Shown here: one piece after another, positions 1 through 6,912 of the stretch
How the letters are laid out: each line of letters begins with the position of its first letter
Position numbering within the stretch: the stretch's first letter is position 1
Source: JABJOR01 sp965603075
GTDB taxonomy: Bacteria > Pseudomonadota > Alphaproteobacteria > Rhodospirillales > Casp-alpha2
Direction of reading: 5' to 3'
Length of the DNA stretch: 64,000 nt
Assembly (NCBI GenBank): GCA_965603075.1
Contig: CBFDBO010000011.1
Location: forward strand, 1 to 64,000
The notes under the pieces: generated by a model
Seen by the model: only the letters and a program-made list of their open reading frames with translations
Database searches by the model: none
What the model was told of the DNA's origin: nothing
Made by a program: the position numbers and the translations under genes

Positions 1-20
1 CGCAAAGTAGCCGTAGCCTA

Positions 21-80
21 GTCGCCCGGCGACTACGATTCATTTGTCGCCCGGCGACTACGATTCATTTGTCGCCCGGC
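21..80. repeat. 25-bp tandem repeat with internal palindrome, 2.4 copies
   Basis: Two identical 25-bp units lie at 21-45 and 46-70, followed by the first 10 bases of a third at 71-80. Each full unit opens with GTCGCC-C-GGCGAC, a 6-bp-arm inverted repeat, so each could form a small hairpin. The copies are contiguous with no spacers. It lies before two terminator-like hairpins, so it is probably in the 3' untranslated region of a gene left of the window. Confidence 0.8.
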
Positions 81-85
81 AATGG

Positions 86-113
86 GACCGCGCGGCGGTT
101 CGGGTCTTTTTTT
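86..113 (+). terminator. possible intrinsic terminator
   Basis: A GC-rich segment starting GACC and ending GGTC is followed by a run of seven Ts (106-113 region). The stem is imperfect, so this is weaker than the neighbour at 116-153. It would end transcription coming from left of the window. Confidence 0.4.
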
Positions 114-115
114 AG

Positions 116-153
116 AACGGTGCATCCTGGGAATGGGATGTACCGTTTTTTTT
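116..153 (+). terminator. intrinsic terminator
   Basis: AACGGTGCATCC pairs with GGATGTACCGTT (one G-T pair) around a short loop and is followed by eight Ts. It lies just before the Nudix gene start at 167, so it most likely ends the transcript coming from left of the window. The next gene must then be transcribed by read-through or by a promoter inside this segment. Confidence 0.7.
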
Positions 154-166
154 GGGATGATGTTTT

Positions 167-1066
167 ATGAGCTTGCTTGATCGATTGAACGACATTACGC
201 CCCTTGATCTGTCAACGTATGTACCTTTATTTATAGAGGACGTTCAGGTTGGCTTGATGACGACAGAGTTTCGCGATTACCTTGCTGACTATCCCACTGT
301 ATTTGATATTCGTTTGGACGGTGTTTGGGTATCGGAGGAATTAACCGATTTCACATCTCGAACCACCGCCGTAGCAGCCGTTCTGGATGACTTACGCAGC
401 CAAGGATTGATCCCCGGATGGCGAGGAGAGCTGTATCCGGTGGGATTGAATTTCGAAGATGACAGTTTGTTTAATATGGAGCGGGCGGCTGCCACGTTGT
501 TTGGCATACGAACATACGGGGTAAATTTACATGGGTTTGTCAAAATAGAGGCGGGGCGTATTATAAATGGCTCAGGGCTGTCCCTGTGGATTGCCCGTCG
601 TGCTACGACAAAAGAAACCAATCCGGGCAAGCTGGATATTGTGGTGGGCGGTGGCCAACCCGTGGGCATCTCGTTGTTTGATAACCTGATGAAGGAATGC
701 GGTGAGGAAGCCGGCATTCCAATAACAATTGCCCAGCGTGCCCTCTTGGTAAGTGAGACATTATTTTGTACGGAAAGGGTTGAAGGCATTCGCCATGATC
801 GCCATTTTAATTATGATCTAGAATTACCAGCCGATTTCATACCGACCAATACGGATGGCGAGGTATCTGAATTTAAGTTGATGAAGACGGATGAAATCAT
901 GGAAATATTAAGCACCACGGATGATTTTGCATTTGATAGCGCTCTTGCCATCATTGATTTTTTGATCCGACACGGCGTAATATCAAAAAATCATCCAGAA
1001 TATGCCGCTTTAACAACAAACCAGAGCTACAGAAAAATTATAAAAGGTATGAAGGTCCATGGTTGA
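167..1066 (+). CDS. DUF4743/Nudix hydrolase family protein
   Basis: This 299-residue protein has an N-terminal half of the DUF4743 type, as in thiamine-pyrophosphokinase-related Nudix proteins, and a C-terminal Nudix domain. The Nudix box lies near residues 163-186: a glycine-rich start (GGGQPVG) and a KECGEEAGI core, so the metal-binding EExG is kept while the usual REU arginine is lysine and the upstream glutamate position is isoleucine. Such proteins hydrolyse nucleoside-diphosphate-linked compounds; oxidised thiamine diphosphates are a reported substrate class for relatives. The stop overlaps the next gene by 8 bp, so the two are probably co-transcribed. The family is fairly sure; the substrate is not. 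Confidence 0.8.
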   Translation: MSLLDRLNDITPLDLSTYVPLFIEDVQVGLMTTEFRDYLADYPTVFDIRLDGVWVSEELTDFTSRTTAVAAVLDDLRSQGLIPGWRGELYPVGLNFEDDSLFNMERAAATLFGIRTYGVNLHGFVKIEAGRIINGSGLSLWIARRATTKETNPGKLDIVVGGGQPVGISLFDNLMKECGEEAGIPITIAQRALLVSETLFCTERVEGIRHDRHFNYDLELPADFIPTNTDGEVSEFKLMKTDEIMEILSTTDDFAFDSALAIIDFLIRHGVISKNHPEYAALTTNQSYRKIIKGMKVHG

Positions 1067-2072
1067 AAATGGTGTTGAAAATAGTGTTGAAAATGGCGCT
1101 AAATACAGTTCGAGAGGCTCGGTTCCCAGTGTGAGCAAAACCACCTTATACCCGCCGTTTTCTAATAATAAAGACGGTATGTTGGATGTGGGCGATGGCC
1201 ATACTATTTATTGGGAAGAAAGCGGTAACCCCAACGGGCCTGCTGTTATATTTTTACATGGTGGTCCCGGCGCGGGTTGTTCTCCGGCCCATCGTCGATT
1301 TTTTGACCCCGGTCATTGGCGCCTCGTGCTGTTTGATCAACGGGGATGTGGTAGATCGGCGCCCTCGTCCGGCGTGGATAACAATACAACCCAACACTTA
1401 ATCGCCGATATAGAACGGCTGCGCGAGATGCTGGGGGTGGAAAGCTGGTTGGTATTTGGCGGGTCTTGGGGCTCTACGTTGGGGCTTGTGTATGGCATAG
1501 CCCATCCCGAACGTTGTACGGGGTTCGTTCTTCGCGGAATATTCTTGGCAACAAAAGAAGAACGCCGCTGGTTTTTAGAGGACATGGGACGGTTTTTTCC
1601 AGAAGCCCATCGCAGGTTCATTGAAGCCCTGCCTGCCGAAGAACGCAGTGATGTTATGGGGAATTATTATAATCGATTGCTTAATCCAGACCCTGCGGTG
1701 CATATGCTCGCTGCCCGCGCTTGGGGCGGATTTGAAGCCGCGTGCGCCCGTCTTATACCCTTAGGCAATGGCAATGGGGATGGCGGTGGCTCCTTGCCCA
1801 TAGCCTTGCTCGAAGCACATTATTTTGTAAATGAAATGTTTCTATCAGAAGGTTTTATTATGGATAATGTCCATAAAATCTCCCATTTACCATGCAATAT
1901 TGTACAAGGTCGCTATGACGTAATATGCCCCCCATGGAGCGCCGAAAAACTATCGTTAGGCTGGCCGGGTTCACGTTTAAATATTGTCCCCGACGCGGGG
2001 CATTCAGCCTTTGAAGCGGGGATCATTCAAGGCTTGGTGAAAGCCGTGGAAGGGATGAAATCCGCCGTTTAA
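1059..2072 (+). CDS. pip: Proline iminopeptidase (alpha/beta hydrolase, S33)
   Basis: This cytoplasmic serine peptidase releases N-terminal proline from peptides. Seen in the sequence: oxyanion-hole motif HGGPGAG, nucleophile elbow GGSWGS, the acid in GRYDV and the catalytic histidine in DAGHS near the C-terminus, in the order and spacing of the S33 family. The ATG at 1059 overlaps the Nudix gene and gives an unusual N-terminus of three VEN repeats coded by a 12-bp tandem repeat. A GTG at 1131, just before the family's usual LYPP start, is a credible alternative start. The 337-residue length is slightly above the usual 310-320, which fits a later start. Confidence 0.88.
   Translation: MVENGVENSVENGAKYSSRGSVPSVSKTTLYPPFSNNKDGMLDVGDGHTIYWEESGNPNGPAVIFLHGGPGAGCSPAHRRFFDPGHWRLVLFDQRGCGRSAPSSGVDNNTTQHLIADIERLREMLGVESWLVFGGSWGSTLGLVYGIAHPERCTGFVLRGIFLATKEERRWFLEDMGRFFPEAHRRFIEALPAEERSDVMGNYYNRLLNPDPAVHMLAARAWGGFEAACARLIPLGNGNGDGGGSLPIALLEAHYFVNEMFLSEGFIMDNVHKISHLPCNIVQGRYDVICPPWSAEKLSLGWPGSRLNIVPDAGHSAFEAGIIQGLVKAVEGMKSAV
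1062..1097 (+). repeat. 12-bp tandem repeat, three copies
   Basis: Three copies of GTTGAAAATGGT-like units (1062-1073, 1074-1085, 1086-1097) differ by single bases. They lie in frame at the very start of the iminopeptidase ORF and code VEN-G/S units. If translation starts at GTG 1131, they are in the leader instead. Confidence 0.85.
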
Positions 2073-2185
2073 CCCGTTTATGCCGTTTAAAGTTGTGAAG
2101 GGTCTCCTCTTTGGGATCAGCCTCTTGCAACTTGGTCGATTTCTTTTATGATGCAATCATGAATATAAACAAGGGTTTCGGGGTT

Positions 2186-2719
2186 ATGATTAAAATGAAT
2201 ATTAGACGTATCGCTTGCTTGCTTGGTGCTGCAATCATTGGCGCTGGTGGGATTTTCGCGACCCCATCCGAAACGCTTGCCGATGATCCTGCATTCTTGA
2301 GCTTCACCGCAGGGGCCTATGATGTTAATAAGCGAGACGACACAGCAACGGAATTCCGTGCAGAATATCGTTCAGATTATAAATTGTGGAAATTCAAACC
2401 GTTTGTCGCTTTAGCAGGCACCACCAATGGCACCTATTTTGCCGGCGCGGGTATCTTAATGGACCTATATTACGGTCGACGGTTTGTAATTACACCAAGC
2501 TTTGCCCCGCATTATTATTCAAAGGGCAGCGATGATGATAAAGATTTGAACTATAATTTAGAATTCCGTTCGCAATTGGAATTTTCCTATCGGTTCGATA
2601 ATCGCTCTCGCCTTGGATTGGGTATATCCCACTATTCCAATGCCAGTTTGGGTAAGAAAAACCCCGGTTCAGAAACATTGTCTTTGATCTATTCCATTCC
2701 CGTTACTGAATTATTCTAA
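2186..2719 (+). CDS. Acyloxyacyl hydrolase / PagL-like lipid A 3-O-deacylase
   Basis: This is a predicted outer-membrane beta-barrel of about 177 residues with a signal peptide (basic start, hydrophobic core, cleavage probably after TLA before DDP). Near the C-terminus it has HYSNAS followed by NPGSE. The H-x-S pair and downstream Glu match the His-Ser-Glu catalytic set known for PagL, which removes the 3-linked acyl chain from lipid A. The open frame extends upstream to 2111, but ATG 2186 is preferred because the signal peptide begins there and AAGGG lies 10 bases upstream. The gene seems monocistronic, between the iminopeptidase and a receiver gene on the same strand. Confidence 0.75.
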   Translation: MIKMNIRRIACLLGAAIIGAGGIFATPSETLADDPAFLSFTAGAYDVNKRDDTATEFRAEYRSDYKLWKFKPFVALAGTTNGTYFAGAGILMDLYYGRRFVITPSFAPHYYSKGSDDDKDLNYNLEFRSQLEFSYRFDNRSRLGLGISHYSNASLGKKNPGSETLSLIYSIPVTELF

Positions 2720-2768
2720 TCTTCAATAACACCACACCAATAAACTCAATAAATTGAAGTAGTAAAAA

Positions 2769-3158
2769 ATGATGCCATCAGAAAAACACCCAGATAAGCG
2801 AGTGCTTTTATGTGACGATGATCCAACGATCAGAGAATTACTGAAAGTGATCCTTAGTATCTTGGGGTGCGAGCTTGCGGGGGAATGCGAAAATGGCAGT
2901 GAAGCTTTAACGATGTTTAAACAGGAAAGTCCGGATCTGTTATTGCTTGATATTAATATGCCGATTGTGAATGGCATTACCGCCCTTGGCGATATTATTG
3001 AGGATTTTCCAAATGCAAACATTGTTATGCTAAGCGGCATGCAAGATACAACCGTTGCAGAAGCCTGTTTGAATAAAGGCGCGATGGATTACATTCAGAA
3101 AGGCCAGACACCGGAAGCTCTGATCGCTGAATTGGGCAAAATTTTAAATAAAATCTAA
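2769..3158 (+). CDS. Single-domain response regulator (CheY-like receiver)
   Basis: The protein is 129 residues, only a receiver domain, with no output domain. The acidic triplet CDDD lies near residue 16, the phospho-acceptor aspartate in LLLLDINMP near residue 60, the switch Ser in MLSG and the lysine in QKG. It therefore should be phosphorylated by a histidine kinase and act by protein contact, as CheY or Spo0F do. No kinase is adjacent; the nearest histidine kinase in the window is at 6913-9729. Its partner is unknown. Confidence 0.88.
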   Translation: MMPSEKHPDKRVLLCDDDPTIRELLKVILSILGCELAGECENGSEALTMFKQESPDLLLLDINMPIVNGITALGDIIEDFPNANIVMLSGMQDTTVAEACLNKGAMDYIQKGQTPEALIAELGKILNKI

Positions 3159-3190
3159 GAGCCTATACTTAAGAGGCTATACCTAAAAAA

Positions 3191-3931
3191 CTAAACGGAC
3201 GTGCCGCCATCTATAGAAATTGCTGCGCCGGTAATTTGTCGGGCCGCGTCCGATGCAAGGTAAACCCCCATTGACGCAATCTCATCAGCCCGGGTCATTC
3301 GACCCGTAGGGCTATCGGCGTGGCATTGCGCAAGGGCATTTTCCATATCCAGCCCTTGTTGTTTAATTTCACGGGTTATCATGGGCGTATCTACATCGCC
3401 CGGACAGATGGCATTAATGCGGATGCCTTCATGGGCATGATCGAGCGCCATGGCACGGGTCATTTGCACCACGGCCCCTTTGCTGGCGCAATAAGCCATT
3501 GCATCCTTACCGCCACGCAATCCCCAATCGGATGCTATGTTAACGATACAGCCTTTTGTTTTTCTTAAATATGGAAGGGCTGCGCGACTTAAATTAAAGA
3601 CCGCTGTGACGTTTACCGCCATGGTTTCAGTCCACATCTGGTCTGTGGTTTTTTCTGCATTGGCTCGGTAAATAATTCCTGCACTATTAACCAGCGCATC
3701 AATTGAGCCAAATTCTTTTAGGGCACTATCAATCAATAAAGCGGTGCTGCTTGGATCTGATAGATCCCCCACCCAGGCATGTGCACGCTCAATACCCTTA
3801 ATGGCATCATTGGTTCGCGTGGCATCACGACCCGTTGCCAAAACATTATAGCCAGCTTGCGCAAAACTTTGAACGCAGGCCGCACCAATGCCCGAGCTTG
3901 CGCCTGTGATAATAACGGTTTTCTGTGTCAT
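3191..3931 (-). CDS. Short-chain dehydrogenase/reductase (SDR)
   Basis: This classical SDR has 246 residues, with the cofactor loop TGASSGIG at the N-terminus, the structural SAG motif after the fourth strand, and the catalytic Tyr-x-x-x-Lys as YCASK near residue 150. It also has the PG motif in CPGDVDTP, where an NAD(P) oxidoreductase closes over its substrate. Substrate specificity cannot be read from the sequence. It is convergent with the receiver gene and precedes a SixA-like gene on the same strand. Confidence 0.88.
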   Translation of the reverse strand: MTQKTVIITGASSGIGAACVQSFAQAGYNVLATGRDATRTNDAIKGIERAHAWVGDLSDPSSTALLIDSALKEFGSIDALVNSAGIIYRANAEKTTDQMWTETMAVNVTAVFNLSRAALPYLRKTKGCIVNIASDWGLRGGKDAMAYCASKGAVVQMTRAMALDHAHEGIRINAICPGDVDTPMITREIKQQGLDMENALAQCHADSPTGRMTRADEIASMGVYLASDAARQITGAAISIDGGTSV

Positions 3932-3963
3932 AGAGTTTTTGCCTGTTTATTTTAAGTAAATAA

Positions 3964-4467
3964 TTAAGGACGATAGAATTTAAGGAATGTAAATTTTCTG
4001 GGAGTTATGTCAGACCACGCATAATCATCGGCACTGAGTTTCGCCATGCACCCTGGTGAGAAGTCCATAATAGCTTCTTTATAGGCGTTTGAAGCGGGGC
4101 TATTGCTTAATTGAAGCGCTAAGTCTTGCAGACCGGGATTATGGCCAATGACCATGATGTTTTTGTGGGTGGATGTGTGTTGTGCTATGGTGGCAATAAT
4201 ATCTGCCGTAAAAGCTTCGTAAATGCTGTCTTCAAAAATGGTCTCGGGCAGGGTCTCCCAGATGAAACGGATGGCTTCCAATGTTTGACGTGTTCGAAGG
4301 GCGGAAGAACAGATTACCAAATCCGGTTTAATATTATCATCTTGCATTTGTGTGGCGATTGTCTGGCAAGTTTGAAGCCCTTGGTCACTAAGGGGGCGGT
4401 CCTTATCACGTAAATCAATTCCCCCCGGCCCGGCATTTGAATGCCTTAACAGATACAATGTATTCAA
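3964..4467 (-). CDS. sixA: SixA-type phosphohistidine phosphatase
   Basis: This histidine phosphatase has 167 residues and the catalytic RH at residues 8-9 (LLRHSNAG; the usual RHG is RHS here), the SSALRTRQT phosphate-contact segment and the second catalytic histidine in GHNPG. SixA removes phosphate from the histidine of phosphotransfer domains, and in enterobacteria acts on ArcB or nitrogen-PTS proteins. The gene precedes an SDR on the same strand, 32 bp apart, so they may share a transcript. Confidence 0.82.
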   Translation of the reverse strand: MNTLYLLRHSNAGPGGIDLRDKDRPLSDQGLQTCQTIATQMQDDNIKPDLVICSSALRTRQTLEAIRFIWETLPETIFEDSIYEAFTADIIATIAQHTSTHKNIMVIGHNPGLQDLALQLSNSPASNAYKEAIMDFSPGCMAKLSADDYAWSDITPRKFTFLKFYRP

Positions 4468-4627
4468 TAAAGTAATCCCCGATTATCGTTTGATTTGTGA
4501 ATGTTATATTATCCGTTATTCCGGCAGACAACAATGATTGATAAGGCTGTGCTTTTCATTGCAGTTGACGGTGTTCTATGGGATATATCAACAATTATAT
4601 ATACCGAGATGTATAGTGATAAAAAGT

Positions 4628-4704
4628 GCGCCCGTAGCTCAGTAGGATAGAGCACCAGATTCCTAATTTGGGGGTCGTGAGTTCGAATCTCGCCGGGCGC
4701 ACCA
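4628..4704 (+). tRNA. tRNA-Arg (anticodon CCU), CCA encoded
   Basis: A full cloverleaf can be drawn: acceptor GCGCCCG pairs with CGGGCGC, the D stem is GCTC/GAGC, the anticodon stem CCAGA/TTTGG holds the loop TTCCTAA, and the T stem GTGAG/CTCGC encloses TTCGAAT. The anticodon CCT is at 4662-4664 and reads AGG (arginine). The CCA end is encoded at 4702-4704. The 3' end from 4685 is duplicated at 6885-6908, marking the gene as an integration site. Confidence 0.95.
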
Positions 4705-4708
4705 TTTT
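4685..4708 (+). repeat. Putative attachment site, left copy (tRNA 3' end)
   Basis: These 24 bases, from the T loop of tRNA-Arg through the CCA and four Ts, recur without mismatch at 6885-6908, exactly 2200 bp away. A tRNA 3' end duplicated in direct orientation is the classical scar of tyrosine-recombinase integration that leaves the tRNA intact. Confidence 0.85.
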
Positions 4709-4709
4709 T

Positions 4710-4761
4710 AGCTTAGTCGCTGTAATATTAAAGGCGTAATCATGGCAAACACGACTAAGCT
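4710..4761. repeat. Inverted repeat next to the att site
   Basis: AGCTTAGTCG at 4710-4719 is perfectly inverted as CGACTAAGCT at 4752-4761, separated by 32 bases. It begins one base after the T run of the left attachment repeat. Arm-type or directionality-factor sites of integrases often lie here, but an RNA stem-loop in the leader of the downstream genes is equally possible. Confidence 0.7.
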
Positions 4762-4925
4762 TATTCCAAACAAATTGATAATTGTATAAGTAAACGGATT
4801 TTTTATTGGAGGATGCGATTACGCTCGATACTTAACGATCAAGTTTCGCTCCAAGTTAAGAGTTACGGCATAGGGTATTCATAAAGCGTTTCAATTTAAA
4901 GTATAGAAAGTTTAAATTATTCGCG

Positions 4926-4931
4926 TATAAT
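4926..4931 (+). promoter_or_regulatory. Possible -10 box for the radical SAM pair
   Basis: A perfect TATAAT lies 68 bp before the start codon of the first island gene. The base positions 17 bp upstream (ATAGAA) do not match a -35 box well, so this is only a weak promoter prediction. Confidence 0.35.
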
Positions 4932-4998
4932 GAAACAATCTGAACTTATTGTTTTAAAACTAATTATCAATTAAACCAGCAAATTTGGAGTATAGAAA

Positions 4999-5583
4999 AT
5001 GGCAAACCTTGGCTTTAATTTAGAAGATGCTGTAACAGTTAAACGTTTAGAAAATCTGATAAAAGGTATAGATCAGAGTGATAATACACGGGCTGCATTT
5101 ATTAAAGATCCTGTCGGGCAAGTTATGAAAAAAGTATTACCTGATCATAAACCTCTTATTGAAAATCAAAGACTCGTCGATGCCAATGAGGTGTTATTCT
5201 CTATGGTTGGTAAAAAGAAATTTATCACTAGGATGGCGGGCATTCAGAAAAAAATTGAAAAAGAAATAAAAATTAATAATACAATTCCTGATCGAGATAA
5301 AATCCTAAAAGATATTTCCGCTGCTATTATAGCTGAGGGTGATGCAACAATATTAAAAAATTTCCTTCAGGCAACGGACAGGTCTTTGCCATCGACCGCT
5401 GGTTGGGTCACCAATGAAATAGTTATTGTAACAGCAGCTGTTGTGGCATTAGTTGTTGTTATAACAGCTATCGATTTTACGCCAAAGGTTGACCCGAATT
5501 TTGGTGAAAACTTTATATCTCCTAGCGATTTAACTGCACTAACACGTGAATTAGTGAAGCAAGCGAAGATACGTAATGGATGA
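4999..5583 (+). CDS. Unrecognised protein with one C-terminal-half transmembrane helix, partner of radical SAM enzyme
   Basis: I do not recognise this 194-residue protein. Residues 1-135 look helical and charged, with an F-I-K-D-P segment near residue 34 and a Lys-rich stretch at 70-92. Residues 140-158 form one hydrophobic helix (VTNEIVIVTAAVVALVVVI), followed by a polar tail of about 35 residues. There is no signal peptide and no cysteine. ATG 4999 has a GGAG about 10 bases upstream. Its stop overlaps the radical SAM gene by 8 bp, so the two are translationally coupled and the protein is a likely partner or substrate. A long RiPP-like precursor is possible because F-x-x-DP leaders occur in Nif11-like precursors, but nothing proves it. 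Confidence 0.75.
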   Translation: MANLGFNLEDAVTVKRLENLIKGIDQSDNTRAAFIKDPVGQVMKKVLPDHKPLIENQRLVDANEVLFSMVGKKKFITRMAGIQKKIEKEIKINNTIPDRDKILKDISAAIIAEGDATILKNFLQATDRSLPSTAGWVTNEIVIVTAAVVALVVVITAIDFTPKVDPNFGENFISPSDLTALTRELVKQAKIRNG

Positions 5584-6637
5584 TTTTAATCGAACTCTCT
5601 CCATTGTTATAACATTCCGATGTAACGCAAAATGTAAAAACTGCGGGACTTTCAGTAACCCAAAACAAAAGAACAAACTGAATTTCAATTCTATAAAAGC
5701 TTCAATTGATCAAGCTAAGAGTATTGGTTTCAATAACGTTGTATTTACAGGTGGAGAGGCAACACTTGAGAAAGAGTTATTATTATTAGGAATTGAATAT
5801 GCTCATAAAAAAAATTTCCCAGTTCGTTTGGTCACAAATGCTCAGTGGGCATCCAGTGAAAAAGAAGCAATAAAATCAATTTCCGAATTTGCACAAGCCG
5901 GACTTGATGAAATAAATTACAGCACGGGTTTTGAGCACTTGAGATTTATTTCTTTGGAAAATATAAAGAATGCCGTATCTGCTTCTGTAAAACAGAACTT
6001 AAGAACGGTTGTTATGATTGAACAGGTAGAAGGGAGAAAGAGTGTTAGGAAACAATTAGAAGATGGTTTGGAACAGAAGTGTGTATTTAAAGACAATCAT
6101 TTGTTTTCAATTGTAGAAAGTCCCTGGATGCCATTAAATCATAATATGACATTACCTGACACCGTGGGTGGCGCTGCAAACCGGAAAAACATTGATTCCA
6201 AGAAAGGGTGCGAAAGTATCCTGCAAACTTATGTTGTTCAAAGCGATGGTAAAATTGCTAGTTGCTGCGGACTAGGGATGAGAAATATAGATGATTTACA
6301 CACGGGCTCTTTTGAATCCCATCAAGAAATCGATCTGAGGTCGGCAATAGATAAAGCTGAGATCGATGTGTTTAAACGTATCTTGAGATATATTGGCCCA
6401 GAAAGAGTATTGGCCTTTGTTAGTGATAAAGAGGTGGGTATAGAATGGGAGAACAAATATTCACACAGATGTCATGCCTGTATCAGGATTTATCAGGATA
6501 TAGAAGTTCAAAAAGTCATTAAAGAGCATTTTGAAGAGTTGATACCTGAGATGATATCGCTAGAATATTTTGAAAAGCATGCCATCCCTAAAATGATTAA
6601 AGCGGCAGTTGAAGAAAGAGTTCCTGAAACAGTTTAA
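5576..6637 (+). CDS. Radical SAM protein with C-terminal cysteine cluster
   Basis: The 353-residue protein starts with the radical SAM cluster motif CNAKCKNC (CxxxCxxC) at residues 15-22, followed by the glycine-rich SAM-binding FTGGEAT. The C-terminal half has further cysteines (CES near residue 213, CC in IASCCG near 227, and CHAC near 297), a spacing that recalls SPASM/twitch auxiliary clusters. Such enzymes use a 5'-deoxyadenosyl radical to modify peptides, proteins or small molecules. It overlaps the upstream gene by 8 bp and sits inside the tRNA-flanked insertion, so it is horizontally acquired. The substrate is unknown; the coupled upstream protein is the first candidate. Confidence 0.85.
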   Translation: MDDFNRTLSIVITFRCNAKCKNCGTFSNPKQKNKLNFNSIKASIDQAKSIGFNNVVFTGGEATLEKELLLLGIEYAHKKNFPVRLVTNAQWASSEKEAIKSISEFAQAGLDEINYSTGFEHLRFISLENIKNAVSASVKQNLRTVVMIEQVEGRKSVRKQLEDGLEQKCVFKDNHLFSIVESPWMPLNHNMTLPDTVGGAANRKNIDSKKGCESILQTYVVQSDGKIASCCGLGMRNIDDLHTGSFESHQEIDLRSAIDKAEIDVFKRILRYIGPERVLAFVSDKEVGIEWENKYSHRCHACIRIYQDIEVQKVIKEHFEELIPEMISLEYFEKHAIPKMIKAAVEERVPETV

Positions 6638-6884
6638 TTTTTTACTTCAGCTTCTTTACTGAGAGGTTCAAGACTACATCGGAAAACGTATGTCTTGGCA
6701 AGTCAGTAGAGCAAAGCAGCAGTAGGTGCTGTCGGCTAACTTCCATCCAACTTTCCGTATTTAATAATTGACATCATTTTTATTGAATAAGAAAGCTCGT
6801 TTTTCACAACTCTATTGTTCGCTTCAGTATTCTTTCTTAAATTTTGACTTCCAACCTACGTATTCTATAAATTAGCATGCTGTG

Positions 6885-6908
6885 GAATCTCGCCGGGCGC
6901 ACCATTTT
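6885..6908 (+). repeat. Putative attachment site, right copy
   Basis: An exact copy of 4685-4708. It contains only the 3' part of the T arm, the acceptor strand and CCA of the tRNA, so it is not a tRNA gene. It ends four bases before the stop codon of the convergent histidine kinase gene (6913), so the insertion did not disrupt that frame. Confidence 0.85.
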
Positions 6909-6912
6909 CAAT

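Larger units (their letters stand above)
4685..6908 (+). mobile_element. Small tRNA-Arg-integrated element carrying a radical SAM gene pair
   Basis: The insert is bounded by 24-bp direct repeats (4685-4708 and 6885-6908) made of the tRNA-Arg 3' end. Between them lie only two overlapping genes on the plus strand (4999-5583 and 5576-6637), a leader of about 290 bp and a tail of about 250 bp. No integrase, excisionase or transposase frame is visible. The inside looks more AT-rich than flanking genes. It is either a remnant that lost its integrase or a minimal satellite moved in trans. Confidence 0.75.

Noticed and set aside
21..80. Possible CRISPR array
   Set aside because: The 25-bp units are directly adjacent with no spacers, and no cas genes are near.
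4561..4610. Sigma-70 promoter with TTGACG for tRNA-Arg
   Set aside because: The AT-rich -10 candidates lie 11-14 or about 25 bases away, not the 16-18 needed.
4738..4786. Short open frame starting ATGGCAAACACG in the island leader
   Set aside because: Only 15 codons, no ribosome site, and it lies across the inverted repeat.
6885..6908. Second tRNA gene
   Set aside because: Only the 3' T-arm half, acceptor strand and CCA are present; no D or anticodon arm precedes it, so it is a repeat of the tRNA end.
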